Assembly: GCA_963772965.1 (NCBI GenBank)
Contig: CAVYZU010000015.1
Coordinates: forward strand, 37,353 to 101,352
Origin: AP-15 sp963772965
GTDB lineage: Bacteria; Pseudomonadota; Alphaproteobacteria; ATCC43930; CGMCC-115725
Length of the DNA: 64,000 nt
Direction: 5' to 3'
This document shows positions 7,070 through 14,423 of the stretch, one piece after another. Position numbers and translations under genes: made by a program. The notes below the pieces were generated by a model. That model had not been told where the DNA came from. It did not search any database and worked only from the letters and a program-made list of their open reading frames with translations. Position 1 is the first letter of the stretch. Every line of letters begins with the position of its first letter.

Positions 7070-7660
7070 GAAGATTTTCAGGCTAACGTGTTTCGTAACA
7101 AAGACGGAATGCGACGTGTCCTAACGAGTATAAATGAGGCAATGGGCGATCGAGCCAGCAACAATTGGAGGCAGACTTTCGAGAAGTTATGGCACGAAGT
7201 AGAGGAGATGGCACATAACCTAGTTGTGCAGGACAGAATTCAGATAATTAGCCCGATAGATGGGGGACCACTGCAAGAACCAGTGCGGTGGGGCAAAGAA
7301 GGTTATAAGTATGTAGTGCGCGGCACGCTCAAACATCTTCCAAAGGATCATGTGATATGGTTGCTGAATGCAAGCAATGCGGGAGAACAATGGCCGCAAG
7401 ATAAAGTAGAATACGAGCGCGCATCCGGGAAATGGGAAGGTCGTGTGTATTTACAAACTTTGCATAGAGGGACGTCTATCAATGCTGTAGTTGCGCCACT
7501 AACCTCTCAGCAGTTTTTTCAATATTATAGAGATTATGGAAACGCAAAACCATTACCCGGCATTCCCCCTGAATGCGAAAATATAGCTAGGGTATGGGCC
7601 TCCAACCCGCACTACTCTCCAAGTTAGTTTCTTCTCCCGATCCAATGAACGTCTATCGCG

Positions 7661-7711
7661 GCCCGCCGATGACGCTCGGCAATGCCGCTGCGGCGAAATC
7701 AAGGCGGGTTT
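7661..7711 (+). repeat. Relic of an MTLGNAAA-type small-gene start
   Basis: CCGATGACGCTCGGCAATGC begins a frame reading MTLGNAAAAKSRRV then stop. The same start motif recurs at 8144–8180, 8618–8655 and, weaker, 12088–12110. In Hyphomicrobiales a zinc-ribbon small-protein family starts this way (recalled, not searched), so these look like truncated copies. The rest of the gap to 7812 holds nothing else I can support. Confidence 0.45.
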
Positions 7712-7812
7712 GAATAGCAGCCCAGCGCACGCGGCGGTGGACCGGATTTGGGTTGGCGTTATATTTCACGCCGCTGCTGATCGGCGGCATCTATAGAGCG
7801 GGGGAATAAGAT

Positions 7813-8082
7813 ATGCGATACCGGGCGATTGGCGCACTGCTTGCCATGCTTGCCGTTGCCGCCTGCCACCCGGCAGAGCCCGAGCAACCACCACCGCCCA
7901 CAGCACCACCCCCGGCTCCCCCGCCGGAGCCAATGCCTCCGCCGTTACCTCCTACAACTTCGGGGGCACCCGTCCACCACCATCACTATGCTGCCACCAA
8001 ACGACACTATTTCTATAAGAACGGTCACAAGTACTACTATTATTATCATAACGGCCACAAAGTCGTGGTGCGGGTTCACTGA
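7813..8082 (+). CDS. Pro-, His- and Tyr-rich lipoprotein
   Basis: 89 residues. The N-terminus MRYRAIGALLAMLAVAACHP is a lipoprotein signal with lipobox VAAC (Cys18). The mature part has a long proline-rich linker, then HHHH and a repeated YKNGHKYYYYYHNGHK-type tail. GGGGG lies upstream of the ATG. It is probably an exported small envelope lipoprotein; the His/Tyr-rich tail could bind metal, which is inference. Many alphaproteobacteria encode such YxNGHK-tailed proteins of unknown role. Confidence 0.75.
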   Translation: MRYRAIGALLAMLAVAACHPAEPEQPPPPTAPPPAPPPEPMPPPLPPTTSGAPVHHHHYAATKRHYFYKNGHKYYYYYHNGHKVVVRVH

Positions 8083-8143
8083 CGGCAGATGTCACGACAG
8101 GGGGGCGCGGGTTTGGCTTCGGCCCCCATGGTGGCTTCGCCAC

Positions 8144-8180
8144 GCGCGCCGATGACGCTGGGAAACGCCGCGGCTGCCCG
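8144..8180 (+). repeat. Second MTLGNAAA-type relic
   Basis: ATG 8152 reads MTLGNAAAARVRC and then drifts into sequence without further family features. The small zinc-ribbon family it recalls would continue with a CxxC pair, which is absent. Confidence 0.4.
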
Positions 8181-8376
8181 CGTGCGGTGTCGAACTCGAT
8201 CCGGCAAACCGGCCGGGGCCACACGCGAGTTACCCCGGCCAGCCTCGGATGGTAAGGCCCGCAACTGCCAGAGGGGGCCTACCAGCATTGTAACCTCCGC
8301 CCGCTAGCAGAGTTCCGCGCTCCCCCCTGAACCCGCCGATGCTCCCAGTGTTGGTCGGAGCATAAGGGCGGCGGCG

Positions 8377-8598
8377 ATGAAGCAGAGCGACGACAAGCCA
8401 AACCTGAACACCGGCGAGCCGTGGGGCGAGATGGCCGTTTTCGACCTCGCTAATTGCGTCCGGCTGAACTACTCGGTGGAACAGATGGCGGATTTCCTCT
8501 GCCGATCGCGACGCGAAGTGCGGGAGAAACTTGGCGAGCTTGAGCGTTCCGGCGAACTGCGGCGGCTGGTGGCGAAAGCGGAGGCGGGCGCAGGGTGA
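8377..8598 (+). CDS. Small conserved hypothetical protein (73 aa)
   Basis: Reads MKQSDDKPNLNTGEPWGEMA, then FDLANCVRLNYSVEQMADFL and SRREVREKLGELERSGEL. The middle resembles a helix-turn-helix in which successive short helices could contact DNA. Similar small proteins are common in Bradyrhizobium-type genomes from memory, with no known function. GGCGGCGGCG precedes the ATG, a weak ribosome-binding site. It is flanked by MTLGNAAA relics. Confidence 0.65.
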   Translation: MKQSDDKPNLNTGEPWGEMAVFDLANCVRLNYSVEQMADFLCRSRREVREKLGELERSGELRRLVAKAEAGAG

Positions 8599-8617
8599 TT
8601 TGTGAACAGCTGTACCG

Positions 8618-8655
8618 GCTCGCCGATGTGACGCTCGGCAACGTCGCGGCGGCCC
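8618..8655 (+). repeat. Third MTLGN-type relic
   Basis: Here the start is altered to GATGTGACGCTCGGCAACGTC, so only a GTG start (8628) reads VTLGNVAAA. It follows directly on the 73-aa gene. Confidence 0.35.
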
Positions 8656-8742
8656 TTCCTTCATGCAGCTGGCTGATCCGATCGTGGAATAAATGGCCGC
8701 CCGCTAAGTCGTATTGAAGCCGGGGATATTTCCACAGGAATT

Positions 8743-8910
8743 ATGGAACGCATCGCGACCGAACCAAGCCGAGCAGAAATTTGTGACGCCTCGCGGCAAC
8801 TTGAGAATGTTGTAAGCCGCCGCGATAGCCCCGGCGGTGTAAACGGAGTGAGTGCCGTTGTTTGGTTCGGTTTCGCGTTGGGAGCGGCGCTGATCCTTTT
8901 CTTCCTCTGA
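8743..8910 (+). CDS. Small single-pass membrane protein (55 aa)
   Basis: ATG 8743 with AGGA six bases upstream encodes a hydrophilic N-terminal half (MERIATEPSRAEICDASRQL) and a C-terminal membrane helix (VVWFGFALGAALILFFL). The stop is at 8908–8910 and a GC-rich hairpin follows at 8968–8989. The family is unknown; ribosome-binding site, amphipathic layout and terminal helix argue that it is real. Confidence 0.6.
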   Translation: MERIATEPSRAEICDASRQLENVVSRRDSPGGVNGVSAVVWFGFALGAALILFFL

Positions 8911-8967
8911 GTAAGTCAAGGGACAGGACCCCGGCGAGGGCAACGCCGCTGGCCCCGCGAAACAAAA

Positions 8968-8989
8968 GCCCCGGCTCGGAAGCCGGGGC
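8968..8989. terminator. GC-rich hairpin
   Basis: GCCCCGGCT-CGGA-AGCCGGGGC, a perfect 9-bp stem with a tetraloop and no T-run. Likely the 3' end of the small membrane-protein transcript. Confidence 0.5.
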
Positions 8990-9407
8990 AAGTTAGGTGC
9001 TTTCACCAGCCGAAGGGGCTGGCACGGCACTAGAGCCTAGAGAGGCCGGTCCCTCTAGCATTGTGGTTCGCAACCGAGCGTCCCGATGCAGTCAAAATTT
9101 CAGCCAACCGAGAAATTCGGCTCGCGACTGGGCTTCGCCCGGCCCTGAGCATCAGTGCGCGATGTGTCAACTTGCCGCGCCGTTAACTAAACAATTGCAC
9201 AATTCAGACATATTGAGTTACATGTTGTTACCGATCCGGCCGGGTTGGGCTGCGCGCAAGAACGTTGGTTAAGTATGATCCTTTTAGGCGAAAGCGGCGG
9301 GGGCAACACTTCCGCCGCTTTTCACGACTGGCTGACGAAATGGAAACATTGTGCGGGCGCTGCGTGGCTGGTGCGGCGGGGTCGCCGTTCACAACAGGGC
9401 GCGACCA
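8990..9407. other. Non-coding gap with one hairpin
   Basis: No supported gene. The only clear structure is the terminator-like stem at 9291–9321. An AT-richer stretch at 9183–9230 could hold a promoter, but I see no convincing -35/-10 pair. Confidence 0.5.
9291..9321 (+). terminator. Intrinsic terminator-like hairpin
   Basis: AAAGCGGCGG (9291–9300) pairs with CCGCCGCTTT (9312–9321), with an 11-base loop and a short T-run at the end. Confidence 0.6.
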
Positions 9408-9560
9408 ATGACCGATGAACGGAAGCGCGCTCAATATGAGATGCGGGCTTTCTTCGGGCAATTCGACCCATGGCGATCAATCATGGTGGCGTTCACGCTC
9501 GGCGCGGCGGTTATCGCCGTCTTGGTTGCCTTCGCGATGCTGATCCCGGCGCGGTTTTAG
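9408..9560 (+). CDS. Small single-pass membrane protein (50 aa)
   Basis: ATG 9408 gives a charged N-terminus (MTDERKRAQYEMRAFFGQF) followed by one long membrane helix (IMVAFTLGAAVIAVLVAFAM) and a short basic tail. The frame is open 19 codons further upstream, but that part is Arg/Gly-rich and unconvincing. Unknown family, similar in design to the 55-aa protein at 8743. Confidence 0.6.
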   Translation: MTDERKRAQYEMRAFFGQFDPWRSIMVAFTLGAAVIAVLVAFAMLIPARF

Positions 9561-9604
9561 CGACAGGATGGCTGGCCCGTTTCGCGTTTGCGTGACGCCA
9601 TGCA

Positions 9605-9691
9605 ATGATCGCGTGCCCAGAGTGTGGCGGATGCGGCAAGGGCAATCGTTGCAAGGGGGAACACCTTCAGCCGCAACACGAAGAACAGTAA
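9605..9691 (+). CDS. Possible Cys-rich micro-ORF (28 aa)
   Basis: ATG 9605 begins a short frame with CPECGGCGKGNRC, four cysteines spaced like a zinc knuckle, ending at TAA 9689. No ribosome-binding site is obvious. It may be a genuine mini-protein or a fragment of a larger zinc-ribbon gene. Confidence 0.3.
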   Translation: MIACPECGGCGKGNRCKGEHLQPQHEEQ

Positions 9692-9941
9692 TAGTCAAAC
9701 GCGGAGCTGGGTCTCACGCTACGGCAACAACAGCGTGGCGCTGCCGGACGATCTCACTCTCTCCCGAGGCAAAAATGAGACATGCCACTTTAAAGCTTGA
9801 TGAAGTTTCAGATTTGGAGAATTTACTCTTCTAGTAACGAACGTCGATGTTAAGGCAGCTTGTGTACGCGAACAAAGAGAACTTTCGGCCGAACATTTTG
9901 ATAAAAGTGTCGCTGTCCACCTGTGCTGTCGGGTGTTCCAA

Positions 9942-10265
9942 ATGGTTCGCGCTTTGCTTATCACGAGCACCGTTGCAATGGCTTTGACAGTTTGTGCTAC
10001 CGCTTCGTCAGCTTTTCACGCTATCTACGACTTGCCGTGCATGATTTCTTACGACGGACAAATACCAATAACTACTACTTGTTTAGTAAATGTCGAAGCA
10101 TCTAATGATGTTTATTACGAGACCATTAGAACAAGAAATGGGAAATCATTTGTAATTCAGAAAACTGACCTCGCCAAATGGTATCTCGATCATGAGCAGG
10201 CGATAAAAGTATCTGACGAGCCGAATACGTGCTATCAAAACCGGCAAGTCAAGATTTGCCTTTGA
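9942..10265 (+). CDS. Secreted hypothetical protein (107 aa)
   Basis: The N-terminus MVRALLITSTVAMALTVCAT then ASSAFHA is a standard Sec signal peptide with likely cleavage after SSA. The mature part has four Cys (LPCMISYDG, TTTCLVNV, NTCYQ, VKICL) that could form two disulphides, suggesting a small periplasmic protein. Composition is distinctly AT-richer than the neighbours. A possible start three codons earlier (9933) is equally weak. Family unknown. A short coding-like frame (FRQYVKDNSFLDEGR…) between 10266 and 10361 may be another gene relic. Confidence 0.65.
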   Translation: MVRALLITSTVAMALTVCATASSAFHAIYDLPCMISYDGQIPITTTCLVNVEASNDVYYETIRTRNGKSFVIQKTDLAKWYLDHEQAIKVSDEPNTCYQNRQVKICL

Positions 10266-10361
10266 TCGATTTCGCCAATATGTGAAAGACAACAGCTTCC
10301 TCGACGAAGGTCGCTCAAAGCGAGAGGAAATTACCGAAATCGCCGCGAACCCCTTCGTCGC

Positions 10362-10664
10362 TTAAGAGGAAATTGTGTCACAACGGCTGATCCTGGCAAT
10401 CACGCTTTCCTCCGTCTCTTCGGCGCAGGCGCAGCGCTCGGCGGAGCAGCGGCCCGGCTCCTCTTTCTTCCCTCGCCCGCCCGAAACCGGCAATAGCATC
10501 GCTGGCTGCCGCCGCCGATCGGGAGGCTTTTTTCGCGCGGCTTTTGGCAGTCGCGTGGCTTCCGCAGCCGGGGCTTCTTGCTCCTGAGCGAGGCTGCGCT
10601 TCAAAGCCTCCATCAGATTGATTACCTTTGCCGGCTGGCGACGTGATATCCGTTTTGGTGGCAA
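10362..10664 (-). pseudogene. Fragment resembling the C-terminal tail of Ku
   Basis: From a TTG at 10664 the translation reads PPKRISRRQPAKVINLMEAL, then KRSLAQEQ and a Lys/Arg/Pro-rich tail. The VINLMEALKRSL block followed by a basic tail is the hallmark of the C-terminal extension of bacterial Ku, the non-homologous end-joining protein. The Ku core is absent: the histidine kinase gene ends 14 bases upstream. So this looks like the last part of a ku gene left by a rearrangement. Assignment rests on remembered family pattern. Confidence 0.5.
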
Positions 10665-10677
10665 TCCGAAACGGGGC

Positions 10678-11652
10678 CTATTGCCGGTTCCGACCGTAAC
10701 GGCGATATGTCGGGAAGTTTACCGTCACCTTCCTACCGTGATCGAGTTCGGTTACAAGGGTTCCGTGAAGCTGATCGGCCAATCCTTGAAGTATCCGCAC
10801 TCCCAATTTCTGGTCCGATGGCGGCAAATCGCCAGCGTCCACAGCACCGGGGCCGTCATCTTTCATGCTCAGGGCCACGCGGGAGCCTGGCAGAGCAAGC
10901 AGGGTCACTTCAAATCGTGAGCCCAGGTTCCGCCAAAAGACGTGCTTTGCCGAGTTGTTGGCTACTTCCATGACGAGCATCGCGATGACACTCATCTGAT
11001 CCAGTGAGAGGTCGAGTTCGTCGACTTGAAAATCCATTATGACCGACGCCTGATCAATCGTCGTAGTCACGACTTCTCGCAGCATCGCCTCTAGTCCATT
11101 ATCGAAGAGTTCGGGGTCGTGAAGGCGACGATGCATCTCGGCGGATGCAGACATTCGCTGGATTTCCTGATCCAGGATGTCAGCACACTCCTCTGCGCTG
11201 GACTTTAACGCTCTCCTGATGCTCTCTAGTTTACCAGACGTGATTTGCAGCGTGTTGGCGACCCGGTGTTGGAGTTCCTCGAACAACAGTCTCTGCCGCT
11301 CGTTTGCCTCGGCAAGCTGCTGTGCCAAAGCTTTCAATGCAATGATAATTAAGATGTTCACGGCTCCGACAAATCCCCACCCTACGAGCAACAACGACAT
11401 GCTCGGCGGCAGAAAGAAGTAAGATCCAACTGCCAGCGATAGTACAAGGACGAAGAGAGCTTCCTGCCAGCCCAGCAGCAGGGCTGCCAAGAGTATTGCC
11501 GGATAGAAGCTCAGGAACGGCATTGCCCAATGGAGCCGCCCCACTGAAAACCGGAGTGCGAATGCAATGCCGAACAGCGCAGCCGCCTCCCCCCAGCGGA
11601 TTAGGGTCGGCTGTCGCGAACGCCATCTCAAAATCCGCGTCACCCACCACAT
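10678..11652 (-). CDS. Membrane sensor histidine kinase (HisKA_2/HWE type)
   Basis: 324 residues from the ATG at 11652, chosen because GGGAGG lies four bases upstream; an ATG seven codons earlier has no such signal. Four hydrophobic segments near the N-terminus (about 20–110) resemble the DUF4118/KdpD-type membrane module. LFEELQHRVANTLQI is the phospho-acceptor His box of HisKA_2 kinases; the ATPase has an N box (EVANNSAKH) and G boxes (DDGPG, LGVRILQGLADQL). No response regulator gene is adjacent. It probably signals through a partner encoded elsewhere. Confidence 0.88.
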   Translation of the reverse strand: MWWVTRILRWRSRQPTLIRWGEAAALFGIAFALRFSVGRLHWAMPFLSFYPAILLAALLLGWQEALFVLVLSLAVGSYFFLPPSMSLLLVGWGFVGAVNILIIIALKALAQQLAEANERQRLLFEELQHRVANTLQITSGKLESIRRALKSSAEECADILDQEIQRMSASAEMHRRLHDPELFDNGLEAMLREVVTTTIDQASVIMDFQVDELDLSLDQMSVIAMLVMEVANNSAKHVFWRNLGSRFEVTLLALPGSRVALSMKDDGPGAVDAGDLPPSDQKLGVRILQGLADQLHGTLVTELDHGRKVTVNFPTYRRYGRNRQ

Positions 11653-11856
11653 GCAGCCTCCCTTCCCATGCATTTTTGTTCAGGGGTTCGACATCGCCGA
11701 GAGGGCGTCGGAACACCAGTGTTTTCTTATAGATTGCTCATTAGAACAATGAACCTTTTGATAGGCTGGCCGTAATCGCCGGAAGGTGAATGCAGCCTCT
11801 CACGAGGATATTGCGAGCATCTCGCCGAGCAGCAATTTGCGAGCTTGGGCCTTCGA

Positions 11857-12024
11857 CTATCGTGACGTGGCCGAAATTATGACTACGGCGATCAGCCAGA
11901 TCGCCAAAAACCCCAAGGCCGAAAACCCGATCACTATCAACGATGCCGACCACGGAAGCGAAAAGGCTGCCTCGCGTAACGAGCGACTAAGTTGCGCTAG
12001 CTGGTCGAGATAGCCTCTAGACAT
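11857..12024 (-). CDS. Small membrane protein (55 aa)
   Basis: From ATG 12024 it reads MSRGYLDQLAQLSRSLREAA and then a long C-terminal membrane helix (LIVIGFSALGFLAIWLIAVV). The frame is open further upstream but that part is Arg-rich and overlaps an MTLGN-type relic. Unknown family; an N-cytoplasmic amphipathic plus TM design like its neighbours. Confidence 0.5.
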   Translation of the reverse strand: MSRGYLDQLAQLSRSLREAAFSLPWSASLIVIGFSALGFLAIWLIAVVIISATSR

Positions 12025-12087
12025 CAGCCGATGCGTCGATCCCCGTTTGTTCGCACCTGAGCGATTGGCCGCGTAGATCAGAGCTAA

Positions 12088-12110
12088 CCATGCCGTTCGG
12101 CAACGCCGCG
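12088..12110 (+). repeat. Fourth, weak MTLGN-type relic
   Basis: ATG 12090 reads MPFGNAAS then diverges; the core GGCAACGCCGCG is shared with the copies at 7661, 8144 and 8618. Confidence 0.3.
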
Positions 12111-12182
12111 TCACTTCAACGTCAAAAATCTGCCTCTTGGCGATGATTGATTACCAGCTTCTAGAGGGCGGGTTCACGCCGC

Positions 12183-12416
12183 TCATTCGATCGGGCCGGC
12201 TGGCACCCTCAGCAACTCCGCCGGCTCGCATTCCAGTACGGCGGCGAGCTTGGCGATGATTTCTAGGCCCGGATAGCTGGCGGCCTTTTCCAGCTTGCTG
12301 AGATAAGTCCGGTTCACGCCGGCCTCGTAGGCTAGGGCTTCCTGCGAAATGCCTTTCGCGTTTCGCAACCGGCGCAGGTTGTTAGCGAAGGCTTGCCGAA
12401 GGTCCTCCGGGTCCAT
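12183..12416 (-). CDS. XRE-family helix-turn-helix regulator (77 aa)
   Basis: A minimal Cro/CI-type repressor. LRRLRNAKGISQEALAYEAG and VNRTYLSKLEKAASYPG are the classic HTH_3 helices, with the end AAVLECEPAELLRVPAG. Full length for this stand-alone type and binding DNA as a dimer. A truncated relative survives at 23117–23170. It is transcribed away from the lipoprotein gene at 12528, which it may control, though no operator was identified. Confidence 0.9.
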   Translation of the reverse strand: MDPEDLRQAFANNLRRLRNAKGISQEALAYEAGVNRTYLSKLEKAASYPGLEIIAKLAAVLECEPAELLRVPAGPIE

Positions 12417-12527
12417 CCGGCAAACGGACTCGGCTGTTGCCTACAGGCCCACCGCTTTAAAGCAACAAAATGTTAGCGAGCGGCGCTTTACCGTCCTCCG
12501 ACTAAGATGGTGGTCGGAAGCGAGGCT

Positions 12528-13196
12528 ATGGCAGGCATATTCGGCGGCGCGGCTCCCCAGGCTATCGCTGCGGTTCTGTTAGCTGGATCACTTGGTGCAT
12601 GCGCAACCGCCGCACAACGTGAATACCAAGCAATTAAGTCGAATAACCACGCGGCGTCGCAACAGCTCAAGGCATGTATCACGGAGGCCTACAATAACCA
12701 AATTGCTGCGCCGTTATGGAAGCATCTGCCGCAGAATGTTGATGACGCGACAATTGAACAACTCGCCGACAACAGCACGGTGACACGAGACGAAATTGCC
12801 GCTCTTGAAGCAACGTATCCCAGATTTCAGGAGTGCCGCAAAGCGGCCTTGGAGCAAATCTCGTCTGCCACCCCGACGCTGATCCCGATCCTACTCACCG
12901 AATATAACAAAATGGAAGACGAGGCAGTAAAGTTAGCTAAACGGCAAGTGAGCTGGGCCGAATACTTGCGAAATCTTCGCCAGATCAAGGCGGACACTCT
13001 TGCTCAGATCAAGGCCGAAGACGTGCGGCTCACTACGACCCTGCGGCAAGAACACCAAGCCGAACTTAACAGAAGGCAGGCGGCTGCATCTGCGGCGGCA
13101 CTGGCCGCCTCACAATACCAACCACCGCCAGCTTGGCAGTATCACCCTTCGGTCACGTGCATGAGCATGGGTCCGATGATGGCAGTCTGCCAGTGA
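12528..13196 (+). CDS. Hypothetical lipoprotein (222 aa)
   Basis: Signal peptide with lipobox at LAGSLGAC (Cys about 25), so probably membrane-anchored in the periplasm. The mature part is helical and charged, with conserved-looking AAPLWKHLPQN and ECRKAALEQI, then a coiled-coil stretch (LRQEHQAELNRRQAAASAAA) and a short Cys-containing end (VTCMSMGPMM). I chose ATG 12528, which has GGAAGCGAGG upstream, over 12507. Family unknown. Confidence 0.7.
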   Translation: MAGIFGGAAPQAIAAVLLAGSLGACATAAQREYQAIKSNNHAASQQLKACITEAYNNQIAAPLWKHLPQNVDDATIEQLADNSTVTRDEIAALEATYPRFQECRKAALEQISSATPTLIPILLTEYNKMEDEAVKLAKRQVSWAEYLRNLRQIKADTLAQIKAEDVRLTTTLRQEHQAELNRRQAAASAAALAASQYQPPPAWQYHPSVTCMSMGPMMAVCQ

Positions 13197-13297
13197 GCGG
13201 TCAAATCGCCAGTACCGGCGGCAGGGCCGCATTCGCGAAATACGCGACGAATGTGCCGCGCAACCGACCGACCCAAGCCAGCTTAGGGAGTGAGGCC

Positions 13298-13648
13298 ATG
13301 TCGCGGCTCCTACTCGCAACCTGCTGCATCCTCCTCTCGTGCTCGATCCCGCCCCGCCAGGCGAATGCGACCTGTGGCGAGGAATGCGACCAGCAATACT
13401 CGTCCGATGTTGATGACTGTCATTCAAACTACGGCGATGATCCTGCCGATGCCGATAATTTGGCGAACTGCATTCAGGATGCCCGCGACAACTACCAGAG
13501 CTGTCTGGATGATTGTGCTAGCGCGATGCTAACCCGGCAGCGGAAGATTTTTCCTACTTCGGTTTTCAGTCGGGCTCAATCTTCAGAGCCTAGAAGCTGC
13601 GACACAAGTTCGGTTTTTCGCCGGTTTTTGGGTAATCTAAGCCATTGA
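13298..13648 (+). CDS. Secreted Cys-rich hypothetical protein (116 aa)
   Basis: ATG 13298 is preceded by GGGAGTGAGG. The N-terminus (MSRLLLATCCILLSCSIPP) is a signal peptide, possibly lipoprotein type (LLSC). The mature region has regularly spaced cysteines (CGEEC, DDC, NC, SCLDDC) separated by about 20 residues, an acidic disulphide-rich or metal-binding pattern. The C-terminal 35 residues after ASAML are basic and less convincing and may reflect readthrough of a shifted stop. Confidence 0.6.
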   Translation: MSRLLLATCCILLSCSIPPRQANATCGEECDQQYSSDVDDCHSNYGDDPADADNLANCIQDARDNYQSCLDDCASAMLTRQRKIFPTSVFSRAQSSEPRSCDTSSVFRRFLGNLSH

Positions 13649-13854
13649 TATTCCCAATGGCTAAAATGCAATCTATTGGGAGTTGGCGGGCCGGTAGGAT
13701 GTAGACCCAGCCGGCTCCGCGTAGCACAGCGAGCGTTTGAACGCTCTGCAATTGGTGTCTCAGCCCATTGCCGGCTTAGCTGACCCTCATCAACGCGCCC
13801 CTAACCACCGCACGCGCAACTTGGCCCAGGTTATTCCAATATGGGCCTCTCCCA

Positions 13855-14076
13855 ATGAGCAGCATTCCAACTTGGGCCAGGTGGACAATTGTGGTTCCCT
13901 TGGTTCTCCTCAGCCCAGTGATCGCGTTTCTGCTGGCGATTGCAGTCGAAATCCTGATCTGCTCGCTGGTGGATATCGGGGCTCCGGCGTTTGTGCTCCT
14001 CGGCGCAGGAATTGCCGGCCCGTTGCTATTCCGAGCGCTTCGCGGATCTCGGCGGGCGGCACTCAGCGAAAGGTGA
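13855..14076 (+). CDS. Small two-helix membrane protein (73 aa)
   Basis: Two hydrophobic segments (TIVVPLVLLSPVIAFLLAIA and IGAPAFVLLGAGIAGPLLF) separated by a short acidic turn, then a basic tail (RALRGSRRAALSER) expected to face the cytoplasm. Family unknown. There is no clear ribosome-binding site. The 200-base gap before it contains two GCTTGGCCCAGG-like repeats but no gene. Confidence 0.55.
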   Translation: MSSIPTWARWTIVVPLVLLSPVIAFLLAIAVEILICSLVDIGAPAFVLLGAGIAGPLLFRALRGSRRAALSER

Positions 14077-14104
14077 ACACGGCCACAAGAGCTCGTCTGA
14101 AGGA

Positions 14105-14197
14105 CTAACTAACCCACACCAGATAAGCTACGGTTGCCAATGGCAAGACCAGCGAGAGGATAACTATCGACAACGCCGAAGCACTTTCACGATCCAT
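14105..14197 (-). CDS. Possible membrane micro-protein (30 aa)
   Basis: ATG 14197 gives MDRESASALSIVILSLVLPL then ATVAYLVWVS and stop: one membrane helix and a charged N-terminus. No strong Shine-Dalgarno is visible, so it is a candidate only. The gap from 14198 to 14423 shows nothing else. Confidence 0.35.
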   Translation of the reverse strand: MDRESASALSIVILSLVLPLATVAYLVWVS

Positions 14198-14423
14198 CGC
14201 CGCGAAATAGGCGGTCAGTTGCGGCTTTCAACTTGGCACGGAGTGCTTGTCAGGCGATCAATCCATTCTGGAATAACTACTGGTTTATGGCCGAAGGCTT
14301 CCCTCTCTTAATCTGCATGAGCGGTATGGCTGGTCAAATCACAAGCTGCGGATGCTGCATCTCTGATATCGAGCCAAGGCTGTTTTTGCTCCCGGCGGTG
14401 GATCGCGGCACGCAGCTTCGCCC

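Larger units (their letters stand above)
5620..7627 (+). pseudogene. TIR-domain protein gene split by an IS630 insertion
   Basis: The first part (5620–5934) encodes a TIR-type domain: KLFICWSGERSREIA, SEEDVGSGTRW, FGIICLTPDN and WLHFEAGALSK, the pattern of predicted nucleotide-binding TIR proteins of anti-phage systems, where TIR usually cleaves NAD+. After the IS the same frame resumes at 7070 with EDFQANVFRNKDGMRRVL, the normal end of this TIR type, then a coiled region and a beta-rich C-terminal domain (VRGTLKHLPKDHVIWLL, QTLHRG). Removing the IS and one TA restores a 290-residue protein. GGGAG lies upstream of ATG 5620. Composition is AT-richer than the flanks. As it stands the gene is disrupted. 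Confidence 0.85.

Noticed and set aside
6548..7627. 359-codon plus-strand ORF
   Set aside because: Its first 170 codons are the antisense of the IS630 transposase; only the last 186 are real, as the second half of the interrupted TIR gene.
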